This document shows, in pieces, positions 52,128 through 62,292 of a stretch of 64,000 nt of DNA. A model generated the notes under the pieces. It was not told where the DNA came from. It ran no database searches and worked only from the letters and a program-made list of their open reading frames with translations. Origin of the DNA: Labilithrix sp. (lineage in GTDB: Bacteria > Myxococcota_A > Polyangia > Polyangiales > Polyangiaceae). Position 1 is the stretch's first letter, and every line of letters starts with the position of its first letter. The stretch is from contig JAHBWC010000004.1 in the NCBI GenBank assembly GCA_019637225.1, forward strand, positions 62,001 to 126,000, written 5' to 3'. The translations under genes and the position numbers were made by a program.

Positions 52128-54016
52128 GCGCGCCGAGCACGAAGCCGGGCGCCGCGGCGCCCGCGAAGGGCAGGACGCTCCGCGACTTCCACGAGGAAGA
52201 GCGCCTCGGGCGCGCGTACGACTCGCACCTCTTGAAGCGGCTCTGGCCCTTCATGAAGCCCCACGCGCGCTTCCTCTACGCCTCGATCGGCATGATCCTC
52301 GTCACGGCGGGGCTGAACCTCGTCCGGCCGCTCGTCATGGGCCGCGTCGTCGAGGGCGCCCAGTCGGAGGAGCCCGGCGGGCTCATGAAGCACGGCGTCA
52401 CGCTCGCGCTCGTCGTCTTCGCGATGCAGGCGCTGACGTTCATCCAGATGTACACGCTGCAGATCGCCGGCGCGCGGTCGATGGCCGATCTCCGCAGTCA
52501 CCTCTTCGAGTTCATGCAGCGCCTCGAGCTCCGGTACTACGACCGCACTCCGGTCGGCCGGCTCGTCACGCGCGCGACGAACGACGTGGACGCGGTCGGC
52601 GAGCTCTTCGCCTCCGGCGTCATCAACGCGCTCGGCGATCTCGTCGCGCTCGTGGGCATCGTCGTCATGATGCTCGTCCTCGATTTTCGCATCGCGCTCA
52701 TCTCGTTCGCCTCGCTCCCGGTCGTGGCGCTCATCGTGCGGTTCGTCCGCTCGCGAGCGCGCCAGGCCTTCCGCGACATCCGCGTGAAGACGGCGCGCCT
52801 GAACGCGTTCCTGAACGAGCAGGTCTCCGGCATGCCGGTCGTCCAGGCGTACGCGCGCGAGGCCACGATGGCCGCGGAGTTCGACGAGATCAACGTCGAG
52901 TACCGCGAAGCCAACAAGAAGAGCATCTTCTACGAGGCCGTCCTCGACGCCGCGATCGAGATGGTCGGCACGCTGTGCATCGCGAGCATGCTCTGGTGGG
53001 CCGGCTTCCGCCGCGTGGCCGATCCGACGATCACGTTCCCGCTCGTGGTCACGTTCACGCAGTACATCAAGCAGTTCTTCGAGCCGGTCAGCCTGCTCGC
53101 GCAGCGCTACACGATCCTGCAGTCCGCGATGAGCGGGGCGGAGCGCATCTTCAAGCTCCTCGACGAGCCGGCGCTCGAGGCTCCTTCGGTCGCGGCGCTG
53201 CCCGAGGTCGAGGGGGCCGCCGACGAAGCCATCGCGATCGAGGACGTCACGTTCTCGTACAAGGCCGGCGTCCCGGTCCTCAAGGACGTGAACCTCCACG
53301 TGAAGCGCGGCGAGAAGATCGCGCTCGTCGGCGCGACGGGCGCCGGCAAGACGACCATCACGAGCCTGCTCCTCCGGCTCTACGACTTCGAGAAGGGCAC
53401 GGTGCGCGTGCTCGGCAAGGACGTCTGCTCCTACGATCGGCGCGAGCTCCGCGAGCTCTTCGCGGTCGTCCCGCAGGACGTCTTCCTCTTCGCGGGGACG
53501 GTCGCGTCGAACATCGCGATGAGCGACGAGTCGCCCGATCTCGAGCGCGTCGAGCGCGCGCTCTCGCGCATCGGCGCGCTCGACGTCTTCCTGAAGCGCC
53601 CCGGCGGGCTCGACGCGCGCGTCGACGAGCGCGGGGCGAACTTCAGCGCCGGCGAGCGCCAGCTGCTCGCCTTCGCGCGCGCGCTCTACCGCGACGCTCC
53701 GCTGCTCGTCCTCGACGAGGCGACCGCGAGCATCGACTCCGACACCGAGGCGCGCCTGCAGGGAGCGCTCGAGGCCGTCGTCGAGGGTCGGACGTCGCTC
53801 GTCATCGCGCACCGCCTCTCCACGATCCGCGCGGTCGACCGGATCGTCGTCTTCCACAAGGGGCGCGTCGTCGAGACGGGCAGCCACGACGATCTCCTGG
53901 CGAAGGACGGCGTCTACGCGCGCCTCTACCGCTTCCAGTTCGCGGTGGAGCAGATGGAGACGATCGCGACCGCGGAGCCGCCGAGCGTGTCGGTGCCCGC
54001 CGGCGCCGCCGAGTGA
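52124..54016 (+). CDS. ABC exporter, membrane plus ATPase half (second of pair)
   Basis: This 630-residue partner has the same layout: an N-terminal soluble stretch, six helices and an ABC domain with Walker A GATGAGKTT, Q-loop VPQDVFLFAGT and Walker B LLVLDEATASID with the normal catalytic Glu. Its signature reads FSAGERQ rather than LSGGQ, so one composite site may be weakened, as in known asymmetric exporters. GTG 52124 overlaps the previous stop (GTGA). It is followed by the promoter region of alr. Confidence 0.92.
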   Translation: MSAPSTKPGAAAPAKGRTLRDFHEEERLGRAYDSHLLKRLWPFMKPHARFLYASIGMILVTAGLNLVRPLVMGRVVEGAQSEEPGGLMKHGVTLALVVFAMQALTFIQMYTLQIAGARSMADLRSHLFEFMQRLELRYYDRTPVGRLVTRATNDVDAVGELFASGVINALGDLVALVGIVVMMLVLDFRIALISFASLPVVALIVRFVRSRARQAFRDIRVKTARLNAFLNEQVSGMPVVQAYAREATMAAEFDEINVEYREANKKSIFYEAVLDAAIEMVGTLCIASMLWWAGFRRVADPTITFPLVVTFTQYIKQFFEPVSLLAQRYTILQSAMSGAERIFKLLDEPALEAPSVAALPEVEGAADEAIAIEDVTFSYKAGVPVLKDVNLHVKRGEKIALVGATGAGKTTITSLLLRLYDFEKGTVRVLGKDVCSYDRRELRELFAVVPQDVFLFAGTVASNIAMSDESPDLERVERALSRIGALDVFLKRPGGLDARVDERGANFSAGERQLLAFARALYRDAPLLVLDEATASIDSDTEARLQGALEAVVEGRTSLVIAHRLSTIRAVDRIVVFHKGRVVETGSHDDLLAKDGVYARLYRFQFAVEQMETIATAEPPSVSVPAGAAE

Positions 54017-54084
54017 CCGGCGGCGGCCGAGTACTCCGAGCTCCCACCGCGCGTGGCGCCGCGAATCGCCGAATTCTTTGTTCC

Positions 54085-54114
54085 TTGACGCCGGCCGTGG
54101 CAAACGTGAATAGA
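54085..54114 (+). promoter_or_regulatory. Putative promoter of alr
   Basis: TTGACG (54085-54090) is followed after about 18 bases by the AT-rich AATAGA (54109-54114). The -35 is good and the -10 weak. It favours ATG 54149 over the upstream GTG 54116. Confidence 0.4.
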
Positions 54115-54148
54115 AGTGCAACGACAAGGCGTTTGCTTTGCACCCCAC

Positions 54149-55408
54149 ATGGACGCCAGCGCGCTAGACGAAGAGAAGGACGAGTCCTCGCCGGCGCTCC
54201 TGCCCCGTCGACGGACGGACGCCGCCGACAGCGTGCGCGTGCTCAAGCCGCGCCGCGCGGCCCCCGCCGACGCCGTGCGGCCGACGCGCGCGGAGGTGAA
54301 CCTCGCCGCGCTCCGACACAACCTCCGCGTCATCGCCCGCCACGCGGGCCGCGCGAAGGTGTGGCCCGTCCTCAAGGCCGACGGCTACGGCCACGGCGCG
54401 CCTGCGGTCGCGCGCACCCTCGAGCGCGCGGGCGCCGAGGGCTTCTGCGTCGCGCTCCTCGAGGAGGCCGTCGAGCTCCGCGACGCCGGCGTGCGCGCGC
54501 CGATCCTCGTGATGGGCGGCTACTACGGTGGCGCCTACGAGGAGATCGTCGGGCGAGGCGTGGTGCCGGTCGTCTACGACGTCTCGCACCTCGAGGGCCT
54601 CGCGCGCGCCGCGCGGCAGGTCGGCCGACCCGTCGACGCCCACCTCAAGATCGACACCGGCATGGCGCGCCTCGGCGTGCGCATGCAGGACCTCGAGGCC
54701 TTCGCTTCCCAGCTCGCGCGCTTCCCGGAGGTCCGCGTCACCGGGCTCATGACGCACCTCGCGTGCGCCGAGGCCCCGGCCGGCAGTGAGGGCGAGGGCT
54801 TCACCGCCGAGCAGGTCGCGCGCTTCGAGGAGGCGACCGCGCGCCTCGCGCGCGCCGGCGTCGCGCCGCCCGTGCGCCACGCCGCGAACAGCGCCGCGGT
54901 CCTCCGCGGCGAGGCCCTGTTCGACGCCGTCCGGCCGGGCGTCGCGATCTTCGGCGTCTCTCCGCTCGGCGCCGCGAGCCTCGGCGAGCTCCGCGCCGCG
55001 ATGCGTGTCCGCTCCGAGATCGTCGACCTTCGCACGATCGATCCCGGCGAGCCGGTCGGTTACGGCGGCCTCTTCCGCGCGACGCGGACGACGCGCATCG
55101 CGACGCTCCCGATGGGCTACGCCGACGGCCTCTCGCGGCACCTGTCGAACTGCGGTCACGTGCTCGTCCGCGGCATTCGCGCTCCGATCGTCGGCGCCGT
55201 CTCGATGGACATGTCGATGATCGACGTCACCGACGTGCCCGGCGTCGGCCTGCGCGACGAGGTCACGGTCCTCGGCGCGCAGGACGGCTCGCCCAACCCG
55301 CGCGAGGTGCTCTCCGCCGAGGCGATCGCGGCGCAGGCCGGCTCGATCGCGTGGGAGGTCCTCACGTCGATCTCGCGCCGCGTCCCGCGCTTCTACCGCG
55401 AGCCCTGA
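54149..55408 (+). CDS. alr: Alanine racemase
   Basis: This 419-residue PLP enzyme makes D-alanine for peptidoglycan. The PLP lysine lies in VLKADGYGHGA; the catalytic tyrosine region is GYGGLFRA, followed by ATLPMGYADGLSR, and the barrel reads LKIDTGMARLG. The C-terminal domain has VSMDMSMIDVT. There are about 50 extra N-terminal residues (Asp/Glu/Arg-rich) before RAEVNLAALRHNL, unusual but plausible as a disordered tail. ATG 54149 was chosen from promoter position. The mlaE-like gene lies 100 bases downstream. Confidence 0.94.
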   Translation: MDASALDEEKDESSPALLPRRRTDAADSVRVLKPRRAAPADAVRPTRAEVNLAALRHNLRVIARHAGRAKVWPVLKADGYGHGAPAVARTLERAGAEGFCVALLEEAVELRDAGVRAPILVMGGYYGGAYEEIVGRGVVPVVYDVSHLEGLARAARQVGRPVDAHLKIDTGMARLGVRMQDLEAFASQLARFPEVRVTGLMTHLACAEAPAGSEGEGFTAEQVARFEEATARLARAGVAPPVRHAANSAAVLRGEALFDAVRPGVAIFGVSPLGAASLGELRAAMRVRSEIVDLRTIDPGEPVGYGGLFRATRTTRIATLPMGYADGLSRHLSNCGHVLVRGIRAPIVGAVSMDMSMIDVTDVPGVGLRDEVTVLGAQDGSPNPREVLSAEAIAAQAGSIAWEVLTSISRRVPRFYREP

Positions 55409-55470
55409 GGCCCCTGGGGCGCGCCGCGCGGCCGCCCGCCGCGAGGCCCCGGCTCCAGCGCCGCACACGC

Positions 55471-55499
55471 CTGACGGAGGCCGTCTCCCGGGCTATAGT
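55471..55499 (+). promoter_or_regulatory. Putative promoter of the mlaE-like gene
   Basis: CTGACG (55471-55476), 17 bases, TATAGT (55494-55499), then 9 bases to GTG 55509. Both elements and their spacing are close to housekeeping consensus. Confidence 0.55.
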
Positions 55500-55508
55500 C
55501 GCGCGGCC

Positions 55509-56330
55509 GTGGCAGAGACCGAAGAGCTCGTCGAGACGCCGAAGCCGAACGCGCTCGTTGGCTTCATCGACGCGTTCTTCGATCCGGCGCTCGCCCTCCT
55601 CGACGACGTCGGAGGCACCGCGCTCCTCTTCTTCCAGTCGATCACGTGGCTCGCGCGGCCGCCCCTCCGCATCGGGCAGCTCCTGATCGCGATCGAGTTC
55701 ATCGGCGCCGGCTCGCTCTTCATCGCCGGCCTCGTCGGGATGTTCACCGGGATGGCGTTCACGCTGAGCTCGATCATCGGCTTCCGCCAGTTCGGCGCGG
55801 AGGGAATGGTCGGCGGCGTCGTCGCGCTCGCCCTCGCGCGCGAGCTGGCGCCGGTGCTCGCCGCCGTCGTCGTGACGGCGCGCGCCGGGAGCACGATGGC
55901 GAGCGAGCTCGGGAACATGCGCGTCACCGAGCAGATCGACGCGATCACCACGATGGGCGTCAGCCCGATCCAGTACCTCGTCGTCCCGCGCATCCTGGCG
56001 ACGCTGATCGTGCTTCCGCTGCTCGCGCTCTCGTTCGGCATCGCCGGCATGTTCGGCGCCTACCTCGTCGCGGTCGTCCTGCAGGGCATCGACCCCGGCG
56101 TCTTTTTCGAGCGCATCGAGCAGTTCATCAAGTGGAACGACATCCGGATGCTGCTCGTGAAGAGCGCCGTCTTCGGCCTGATCGTCAGCACGATCTGCTG
56201 CAAGAAGGGCTACTTCGCCTCGGGCGGCGCCCGCGGCGTCGGCGAGGCCACCGCGAAGGCGGTCGTCGCCAGCATCGTCGCCATCTTCGGCGCCGACTAC
56301 GTCGTGACGTCGCTCATGACCGAGCTCTGA
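55509..56330 (+). CDS. mlaE: MlaE/YrbE-type lipid ABC transporter permease
   Basis: This 273-residue integral membrane protein matches the MlaE/YrbE family: RIGQLLIAIEFIGAGSL, FTGMAFTLSSIIGFRQFGAEGMVGGVVALALARELAPVLAA, and AGSTMASELGNMRVTEQIDA, the EQIDA motif being the coupling site for the ATPase. About five to six helices are visible. The family moves phospholipids between the membranes as part of MlaFEDB or related Mce systems. The ATPase (MlaF) and Mce (MlaD) genes are not next to it in this window. Confidence 0.9.
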   Translation: MAETEELVETPKPNALVGFIDAFFDPALALLDDVGGTALLFFQSITWLARPPLRIGQLLIAIEFIGAGSLFIAGLVGMFTGMAFTLSSIIGFRQFGAEGMVGGVVALALARELAPVLAAVVVTARAGSTMASELGNMRVTEQIDAITTMGVSPIQYLVVPRILATLIVLPLLALSFGIAGMFGAYLVAVVLQGIDPGVFFERIEQFIKWNDIRMLLVKSAVFGLIVSTICCKKGYFASGGARGVGEATAKAVVASIVAIFGADYVVTSLMTEL

Positions 56331-56349
56331 CGCGCGTTTCGTCGGAGCG

Positions 56350-57330
56350 CTACGCCGACATCGCGAGCATCCGGTCGATCGGCACGCGCGCGGCGCGGAG
56401 GAGCGCCTCGTCCATCTCGAGCCTCGGCTCGAGGTCGCGGAGCGCGAGGTAGACCTTCTCGAGCGTGTTCTTCTTCATGTGCGGGCACTCGTTGCAGGCG
56501 CAGCTCGCCTCGGGTGGGGCCGCGATGAGCTCCTTGTCCGGCGCGGCTTTCGCCATCTGGTGGAGGATGCCCGGCTCGGTCGCGACGATGAACGTCTTCG
56601 CGTCGCTCTTGGTCGCGAAGTTCAGGATGCCCGTGGTCGACCCGACGTAGTCGGCCATCCGCAGGATCACGTCGTCGCACTCGGGGTGCGCGAGGACGAG
56701 CGCGCCGGGGTGACGCTCCTTCAAGCCGATGAGCTTTCGCTCGCTGAAGGTGTCGTGGACGATGCAGGTGCCCGGCCAGAGGACCATGCTCCGGCCGAGC
56801 TTCTTCACGAGGTAGCCGCCGAGGTTCTTGTCCGGCGCGAAGAGCACCGTCTGGTTCGCGGGGATCTGGCCGACGATCTTCTCCGCGTTGGACGACGTCA
56901 CGATGTAGTCGGACAGCGCCTTCACCTCGGCCGAGCAGTTGATGTAGCTGGCGAGCACCGCGCCCGGGTGGCGCGCCTTCCAGGCCGCGATCTTGGCGGC
57001 GGGCGCGCCGGACGCGAGCGAGCAGCCGGCTTCCATGTCGGGCACGACGACGACCTTGTCGGGGTTCAGGATCTTCGCCGTCTCGGCCATGAAGTGGACG
57101 CCGGCGAAGCAGATGACGTCGGCCTTGGTCTTCGCGGCGGCCTGGGCGAGCTGGAGCGAGTCCCCGATGAAGTCGGCGACGTCCTGGACCTCGCTGTCCT
57201 GGTAGTAGTGCGCCAGGATCACGGCGTTTTTCTCCTTCTTCAGCCGGGCGATCTCCTCGTCGAGGTCGAGCGAGGGATCGATCGGCGTCGCCGAGGCGCG
57301 GCCGGCGATGGGGAGCGTGCGCGTCATCAT
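56350..57330 (-). CDS. nadA: Quinolinate synthase
   Basis: This 326-residue [4Fe-4S] enzyme condenses iminoaspartate and dihydroxyacetone phosphate to quinolinate in NAD synthesis. The cluster cysteines are visible at PDMEAGC (103), PGTC (189) and the CACNECPHM segment (277-282). HYYQDSEVQD and FAGVHFMAETAKIL complete the family pattern. nadC is 45 kb away and no nadB is in the window. ATG 57330 has a TAGGTT hexamer 8 bases upstream on the minus strand. It is convergent with mlaE. Confidence 0.96.
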   Translation of the reverse strand: MMTRTLPIAGRASATPIDPSLDLDEEIARLKKEKNAVILAHYYQDSEVQDVADFIGDSLQLAQAAAKTKADVICFAGVHFMAETAKILNPDKVVVVPDMEAGCSLASGAPAAKIAAWKARHPGAVLASYINCSAEVKALSDYIVTSSNAEKIVGQIPANQTVLFAPDKNLGGYLVKKLGRSMVLWPGTCIVHDTFSERKLIGLKERHPGALVLAHPECDDVILRMADYVGSTTGILNFATKSDAKTFIVATEPGILHQMAKAAPDKELIAAPPEASCACNECPHMKKNTLEKVYLALRDLEPRLEMDEALLRAARVPIDRMLAMSA

Positions 57331-57338
57331 CGCCGCTC

Positions 57339-57344
57339 AACCTA
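57339..57344 (-). promoter_or_regulatory. Putative -10 box for leaderless nadA mRNA
   Basis: TAGGTT on the minus strand ends 8 bases before ATG 57330. Confidence 0.4.
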
Positions 57345-57377
57345 GAGCCGCGGCCGGCGCCGGTAAAGGAGCTGGGC

Positions 57378-57809
57378 TCAGCGGGAGGCGAGGAGCTTGT
57401 CCGCGAGGTGGTCGCCGAGCGACGAGCGCATCAGCTCGGCCACGAAGGTCTCGACGCGTTGCTGCTCCGCGTCGCCCTCGAACACGAACTGGATGCCCAT
57501 CCCGGCGGGGGCCTCTTCGGTCGCGTCGGACTCCGCCACCACCCACTTCACGCGGCCGGTGAGCTCGAGGCGGACGGGCGCGCTCTCGGGCGTGGGCTCG
57601 GGCACGGTGAGCACGAAGACGAACTCGGTCCCGACCTCGAGCGGCTTCGTCGTGCGGATGAACGTCCCGCCCTTCGAGATGTTCTTCGTGTAGTCGGCGA
57701 AGAACGTGTTGAGGCGCTTGTAGTCGACCTTCAGCGTGATCGCCGCGCGGTCTTCGTCGCGCCGGTCGTCGGCGGCCGCGCCGGGGTTCGCGTCGTTCGC
57801 TTCCGCCAT
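57378..57809 (-). CDS. PilZ-domain protein, myxobacterial paralogous type
   Basis: This 143-residue protein is one PilZ domain plus a short acidic, Asp/Ala-rich N terminus. Visible features: VDYKRLNTFFADYTKNISKGGTF (the NISKGG stands for the DxSxxG motif), EVGTEFVFVLTVPEP, LTGRVKWVV and GMGIQFVF. The RxxxR c-di-GMP motif before the first strand is not evident, so nucleotide binding is doubtful. In Myxococcus, proteins of this class affect motility and polarity. It is divergent from an acyl-CoA synthetase, and only 32 bases separate the two start codons. Confidence 0.85.
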   Translation of the reverse strand: MAEANDANPGAAADDRRDEDRAAITLKVDYKRLNTFFADYTKNISKGGTFIRTTKPLEVGTEFVFVLTVPEPTPESAPVRLELTGRVKWVVAESDATEEAPAGMGIQFVFEGDAEQQRVETFVAELMRSSLGDHLADKLLASR

Positions 57810-57818
57810 CAACGGAGA

Positions 57819-57835
57819 AGGATACCTGATAGGTT
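57819..57835. promoter_or_regulatory. Back-to-back -10 boxes of two divergent genes
   Basis: On the minus strand TATCCT (57819-57824) is 9 bases before the PilZ start; on the plus strand TAGGTT (57830-57835) is 6 bases before the acyl-CoA synthetase start. The two hexamers are 5 bases apart and flank the small palindrome ACCT-GAT-AGGT. RNA polymerases could not occupy both at once. Confidence 0.5.
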
Positions 57836-57841
57836 CGTGCC

Positions 57842-59539
57842 ATGTGGAATGTCTTGGAGCGCGCTCGAGGCCTGCGCGAGGGGCTCCGCGAGCTTCCCGA
57901 CAGGGTCCGCGTCTCGTCGCAGCTCTCGCGCCAGAGCGGGCTGCTCTGGTCATTGACGCGCCCCGGCCTGGTCGAGCTCGTGAAGGTGCTCACGAGCGGG
58001 TCGCAGAACCCGGCGAAGATCTACCGCGTCCACGGCAGGAACTCGCCGAGCAAGCCGGCGCTGATCTGGCGCGGCAGGACCACCACCTTCGCGGAGCTCG
58101 ACGGGCGGATCGACCGGTTCTCGTCCGGGCTCGCGCGGCGCGGCATCGGGCGCAAGCAGAGCGTCGTCCTCATGATGCGCAACCGACCCGAGTGCGTGGA
58201 GCTCGGCGCCGCGGCCGCGCGCGGCGGCGCCGCAGCCGTCAGCGTCTCGTGGCGATCGACCGCGAAGGAGCTCACCTACCTCCTGAACCACTCCGGCGCG
58301 CGCGGCATCGTCACGGAGCCCGAGCTCCTCTCGGTCCTCGAGGAGGCGAGCCCGGAGCTCTCCGAGGCGCTCCTCGCGAACGTCTTCGTCGTCGGCTCCG
58401 AGGTCGCGCCCTCGTCGAAGCTCCAGACGACCCCGCTCGACGCCTTGCTCGAGGAGCCCGCGCGCGACCTCACGGCCGACGAAGGCAGCGACGAGGACGC
58501 CGCGGTGGTCGTCTACACGTCGGGGACGACGGGCAAGCCGAAGGGCGCGGTCCGCAAGTTCCCGAAGGACACGATGCAGGCCGCGATGCGGTTCATCAAC
58601 GAGACGCCGATGCGCGTCGACGACGTCCACCTCGTGACGTGTCCGCTCTACCACTCGACGGCGTTCGGCTTCCTCTCGCTCTCGCACGTGCTCGGCGCGA
58701 CGGTCGTCTTGATGGACGAGTTCAAGGCCGAGCCGTTCCTCGACCTCGTGGACCGCTACGAGGTGACCACGACCGCGATGGTGCCGACGATGCTCCACCG
58801 CGTGATGGAGCTGCCCGAAGAGACGCGGAGCCGCTACGACGCGCGCTCGCTCCGCGTCGTCTTCGCCGGAGGGGCGCCCTTGCCCGGACCGCTGGCGATC
58901 GACTTCATGGATGCGTTCGGCGACGTCGTCTACAACTTCTACGGCGCCACCGAGACGGGGCTCGTCACGCTCGGCAAGCCCGAAGACCTCCGCGCGGCGC
59001 CGGGGACGATCGGCAAGGCGGTGCCGGGCAACGACATCCGCCTCCTGGACGACGACAAGCGGGAGGTGGCGCCCGGCGAGGTCGGCGAGCTCTACGTCAA
59101 GAACAAGCTGCTCGTCGCCGGCTACCACAAGGACGAGGAGGCGACGCGCTCGAGCATGGTCGACGGCTACTTCAGCGTCGGCGACCTCGCGCGCCGAGAC
59201 CGCGACGGCCGCTACTTCATCGAGGGCCGCAAGCGCGACATGGTCATCTCGGGGGGCGTGAACGTCTACCCGGCGGAGGTCGAGGGCGTCCTCGAGCAAC
59301 ACCCCGACGTCGGCGAGGTCGCCGTCGTCGGCGTGCCGGATCGCGAGTGGGGAGAGCGCGTCCGCGCGTTCGTGGTGCCGCGCGCCGGCGCGACGCTCGA
59401 CGAAGGCGCGCTCAAGGCGTTCGCTCGCGAGCGGCTCGCCGGGCCCAAGGTGCCGCGCGACTTCGTCGTGCTCGACGTGCTCCCGCGGAACCCCACCGGC
59501 AAGGTGCTCAAGCGCGAGCTCCGCGAACGCGCGATCTAG
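57842..59539 (+). CDS. AMP-binding acyl-CoA synthetase
   Basis: This 565-residue member of the ANL superfamily activates a carboxylic acid, probably a fatty acid, as acyl-AMP and then acyl-CoA. Motifs: the phosphate loop VVYTSGTTGKPKG, NFYGATETG (A5), GYFSVGDLARRDRDGRYFIEGRKRDM (A7/A8 hinge), and the final catalytic lysine in NPTGKVLKREL. The 55 residues before the adenylation domain are amphipathic (GLLWSLTRPGLVELVKVL) and may contact membrane. It is divergent from a PilZ gene. Confidence 0.9.
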   Translation: MWNVLERARGLREGLRELPDRVRVSSQLSRQSGLLWSLTRPGLVELVKVLTSGSQNPAKIYRVHGRNSPSKPALIWRGRTTTFAELDGRIDRFSSGLARRGIGRKQSVVLMMRNRPECVELGAAAARGGAAAVSVSWRSTAKELTYLLNHSGARGIVTEPELLSVLEEASPELSEALLANVFVVGSEVAPSSKLQTTPLDALLEEPARDLTADEGSDEDAAVVVYTSGTTGKPKGAVRKFPKDTMQAAMRFINETPMRVDDVHLVTCPLYHSTAFGFLSLSHVLGATVVLMDEFKAEPFLDLVDRYEVTTTAMVPTMLHRVMELPEETRSRYDARSLRVVFAGGAPLPGPLAIDFMDAFGDVVYNFYGATETGLVTLGKPEDLRAAPGTIGKAVPGNDIRLLDDDKREVAPGEVGELYVKNKLLVAGYHKDEEATRSSMVDGYFSVGDLARRDRDGRYFIEGRKRDMVISGGVNVYPAEVEGVLEQHPDVGEVAVVGVPDREWGERVRAFVVPRAGATLDEGALKAFARERLAGPKVPRDFVVLDVLPRNPTGKVLKRELRERAI

Positions 59540-59674
59540 CCATTGGGGCGGGGGGCGGCGCGACGCGGCCCAGGTGCGCGCGCGGCTTCGCCGCCTCATG
59601 CGCTTGCACCCTCCCGGATCCGCGCGAAATCCCCGCGACTTCGGGCGCTCGGGCGGCGCGCGGGCCAGGCGTGT

Positions 59675-59680
59675 TAGGCT
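59675..59680 (+). promoter_or_regulatory. Putative -10 box of the second Ser/Thr kinase gene
   Basis: TAGGCT lies 12 bases before TTG 59693. GAGAG in between could serve as a weak ribosome site. The 150 bases before it hold no gene. Confidence 0.35.
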
Positions 59681-59692
59681 GAGAGCAGTCTC

Positions 59693-61213
<1,521 letters not shown>

Positions 61214-61270
61214 TCGCGCGCGTTTATCGAAGCGTGGTGCGTCGACGCCCGGATCGGCGCGGCGAGCTGA

Positions 61271-61276
61271 TAGACT
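61271..61276 (+). promoter_or_regulatory. Putative -10 box of the PEGA protein gene
   Basis: TAGACT lies 13 bases before GTG 61290. Confidence 0.3.
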
Positions 61277-61289
61277 CCAAGGGTCGTCC

Positions 61290-62252
61290 GTGCCCGCCCG
61301 CTCGACAATGCTTGGGCTGCTCGTCGCGCTCGCCCTCGGCGGCGCCGCGCGCTCGGCGTACGCGCGGCCCGACGATTCGCCCAGCAAGGACGCGAGCGCC
61401 GTCGACGCGGCGGCGCGCGAGCGATCGCGCGCGGCGTTTCGCCGGGGCGTCGCGGAGCTCCGCGCGGAGGACTGGGCGGGCGCGCGCGCGTCGTTCGAGG
61501 AGGCCTGGTCGCTCGTGCAGCACCCGAGCATCCTCCTGAACCTCGGGATCGCGCGGCTCCGCACCGACGATCCGGTGCTCGCGGAGCAGGACCTCGTGCG
61601 CTTCCTCAGCGAGGACTCGGGGGCAACGTCCGAGGAGCTCGCGAGCGCGCGCGAGGCGCTCGGCGAGGCGCGCTCGAAGATCGGGACGCTCCGGGTGATC
61701 GCGACGCCGGCGACGGCGCGCGTCGTCATCGACGGGCACCCCGCCGGCGTCCGCGCGCCGTCGAGCGCCGGTCAAGGAGGCGTCGCCGAGGCGAGGCTCA
61801 AGGCAGGCGAGCACACGGTGGTCGTCGAGGCCGAGGGCTTCCGGGCAGACCGGCGCTCGGTCGCCGTCGCGCCGAAGAGCGAGACCGAGCTCGGCGTCGT
61901 GCTCACGGCGGAAGGCGCGACGCCGTCGCGCTCCGAGGGCACACAGACCCGCGCGATCGTCGGCTGGTCGCTCGGGGGCGTCTCGGGTGTGGCGCTCGCC
62001 GCGAGCGGCGTCATGGCTCTCCGCGCGATGTCGCTCTCGAGCGACTACGCCGACCGCGGGAGCCCGTCGTTCCAGGACCGGGACGTGAAGGACGAGGGGA
62101 TCGCGTTTCGCACGGGCGCCGACGTCGCGCTCGTCACCGCGCTGCTCGCGGGCGCGGGCGCGGTGATCCTGCTCTTCACCGACATCGGCGCGTCGGATGC
62201 CCCAGGCGTGGCTCGACTCGGCGCGCCGCGCCCTGCGCTCGTCCGCTGGTGA
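61290..62252 (+). CDS. Secreted TPR-like and PEGA-domain protein with C-terminal membrane segments
   Basis: This 320-residue protein has a signal peptide (MLGLLVALALGGAARSAYA), then a TPR-like helical region (AAFRRGVAELRAEDWAGARASFEEAWSL; SILLNLGIARLR), a PEGA domain (RVIATPATARVVIDGHPAGV; LKAGEHTVVVEAEGF), and two C-terminal membrane helices (GWSLGGVSGVALAASGVMAL, VALVTALLAGAGAVILLF). PEGA domains are linked to surface or envelope structure. Such proteins often neighbour Ser/Thr kinases in Polyangia, as here. GTG 61290 gives a basic signal-peptide start; ATG 61308 is the alternative. Confidence 0.8.
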   Translation: MPARSTMLGLLVALALGGAARSAYARPDDSPSKDASAVDAAARERSRAAFRRGVAELRAEDWAGARASFEEAWSLVQHPSILLNLGIARLRTDDPVLAEQDLVRFLSEDSGATSEELASAREALGEARSKIGTLRVIATPATARVVIDGHPAGVRAPSSAGQGGVAEARLKAGEHTVVVEAEGFRADRRSVAVAPKSETELGVVLTAEGATPSRSEGTQTRAIVGWSLGGVSGVALAASGVMALRAMSLSSDYADRGSPSFQDRDVKDEGIAFRTGADVALVTALLAGAGAVILLFTDIGASDAPGVARLGAPRPALVRW

Positions 62253-62292
62253 CGTTGCCGCGCGAGGCGGTCCTGCGCTAGGAGAGGGCGCG

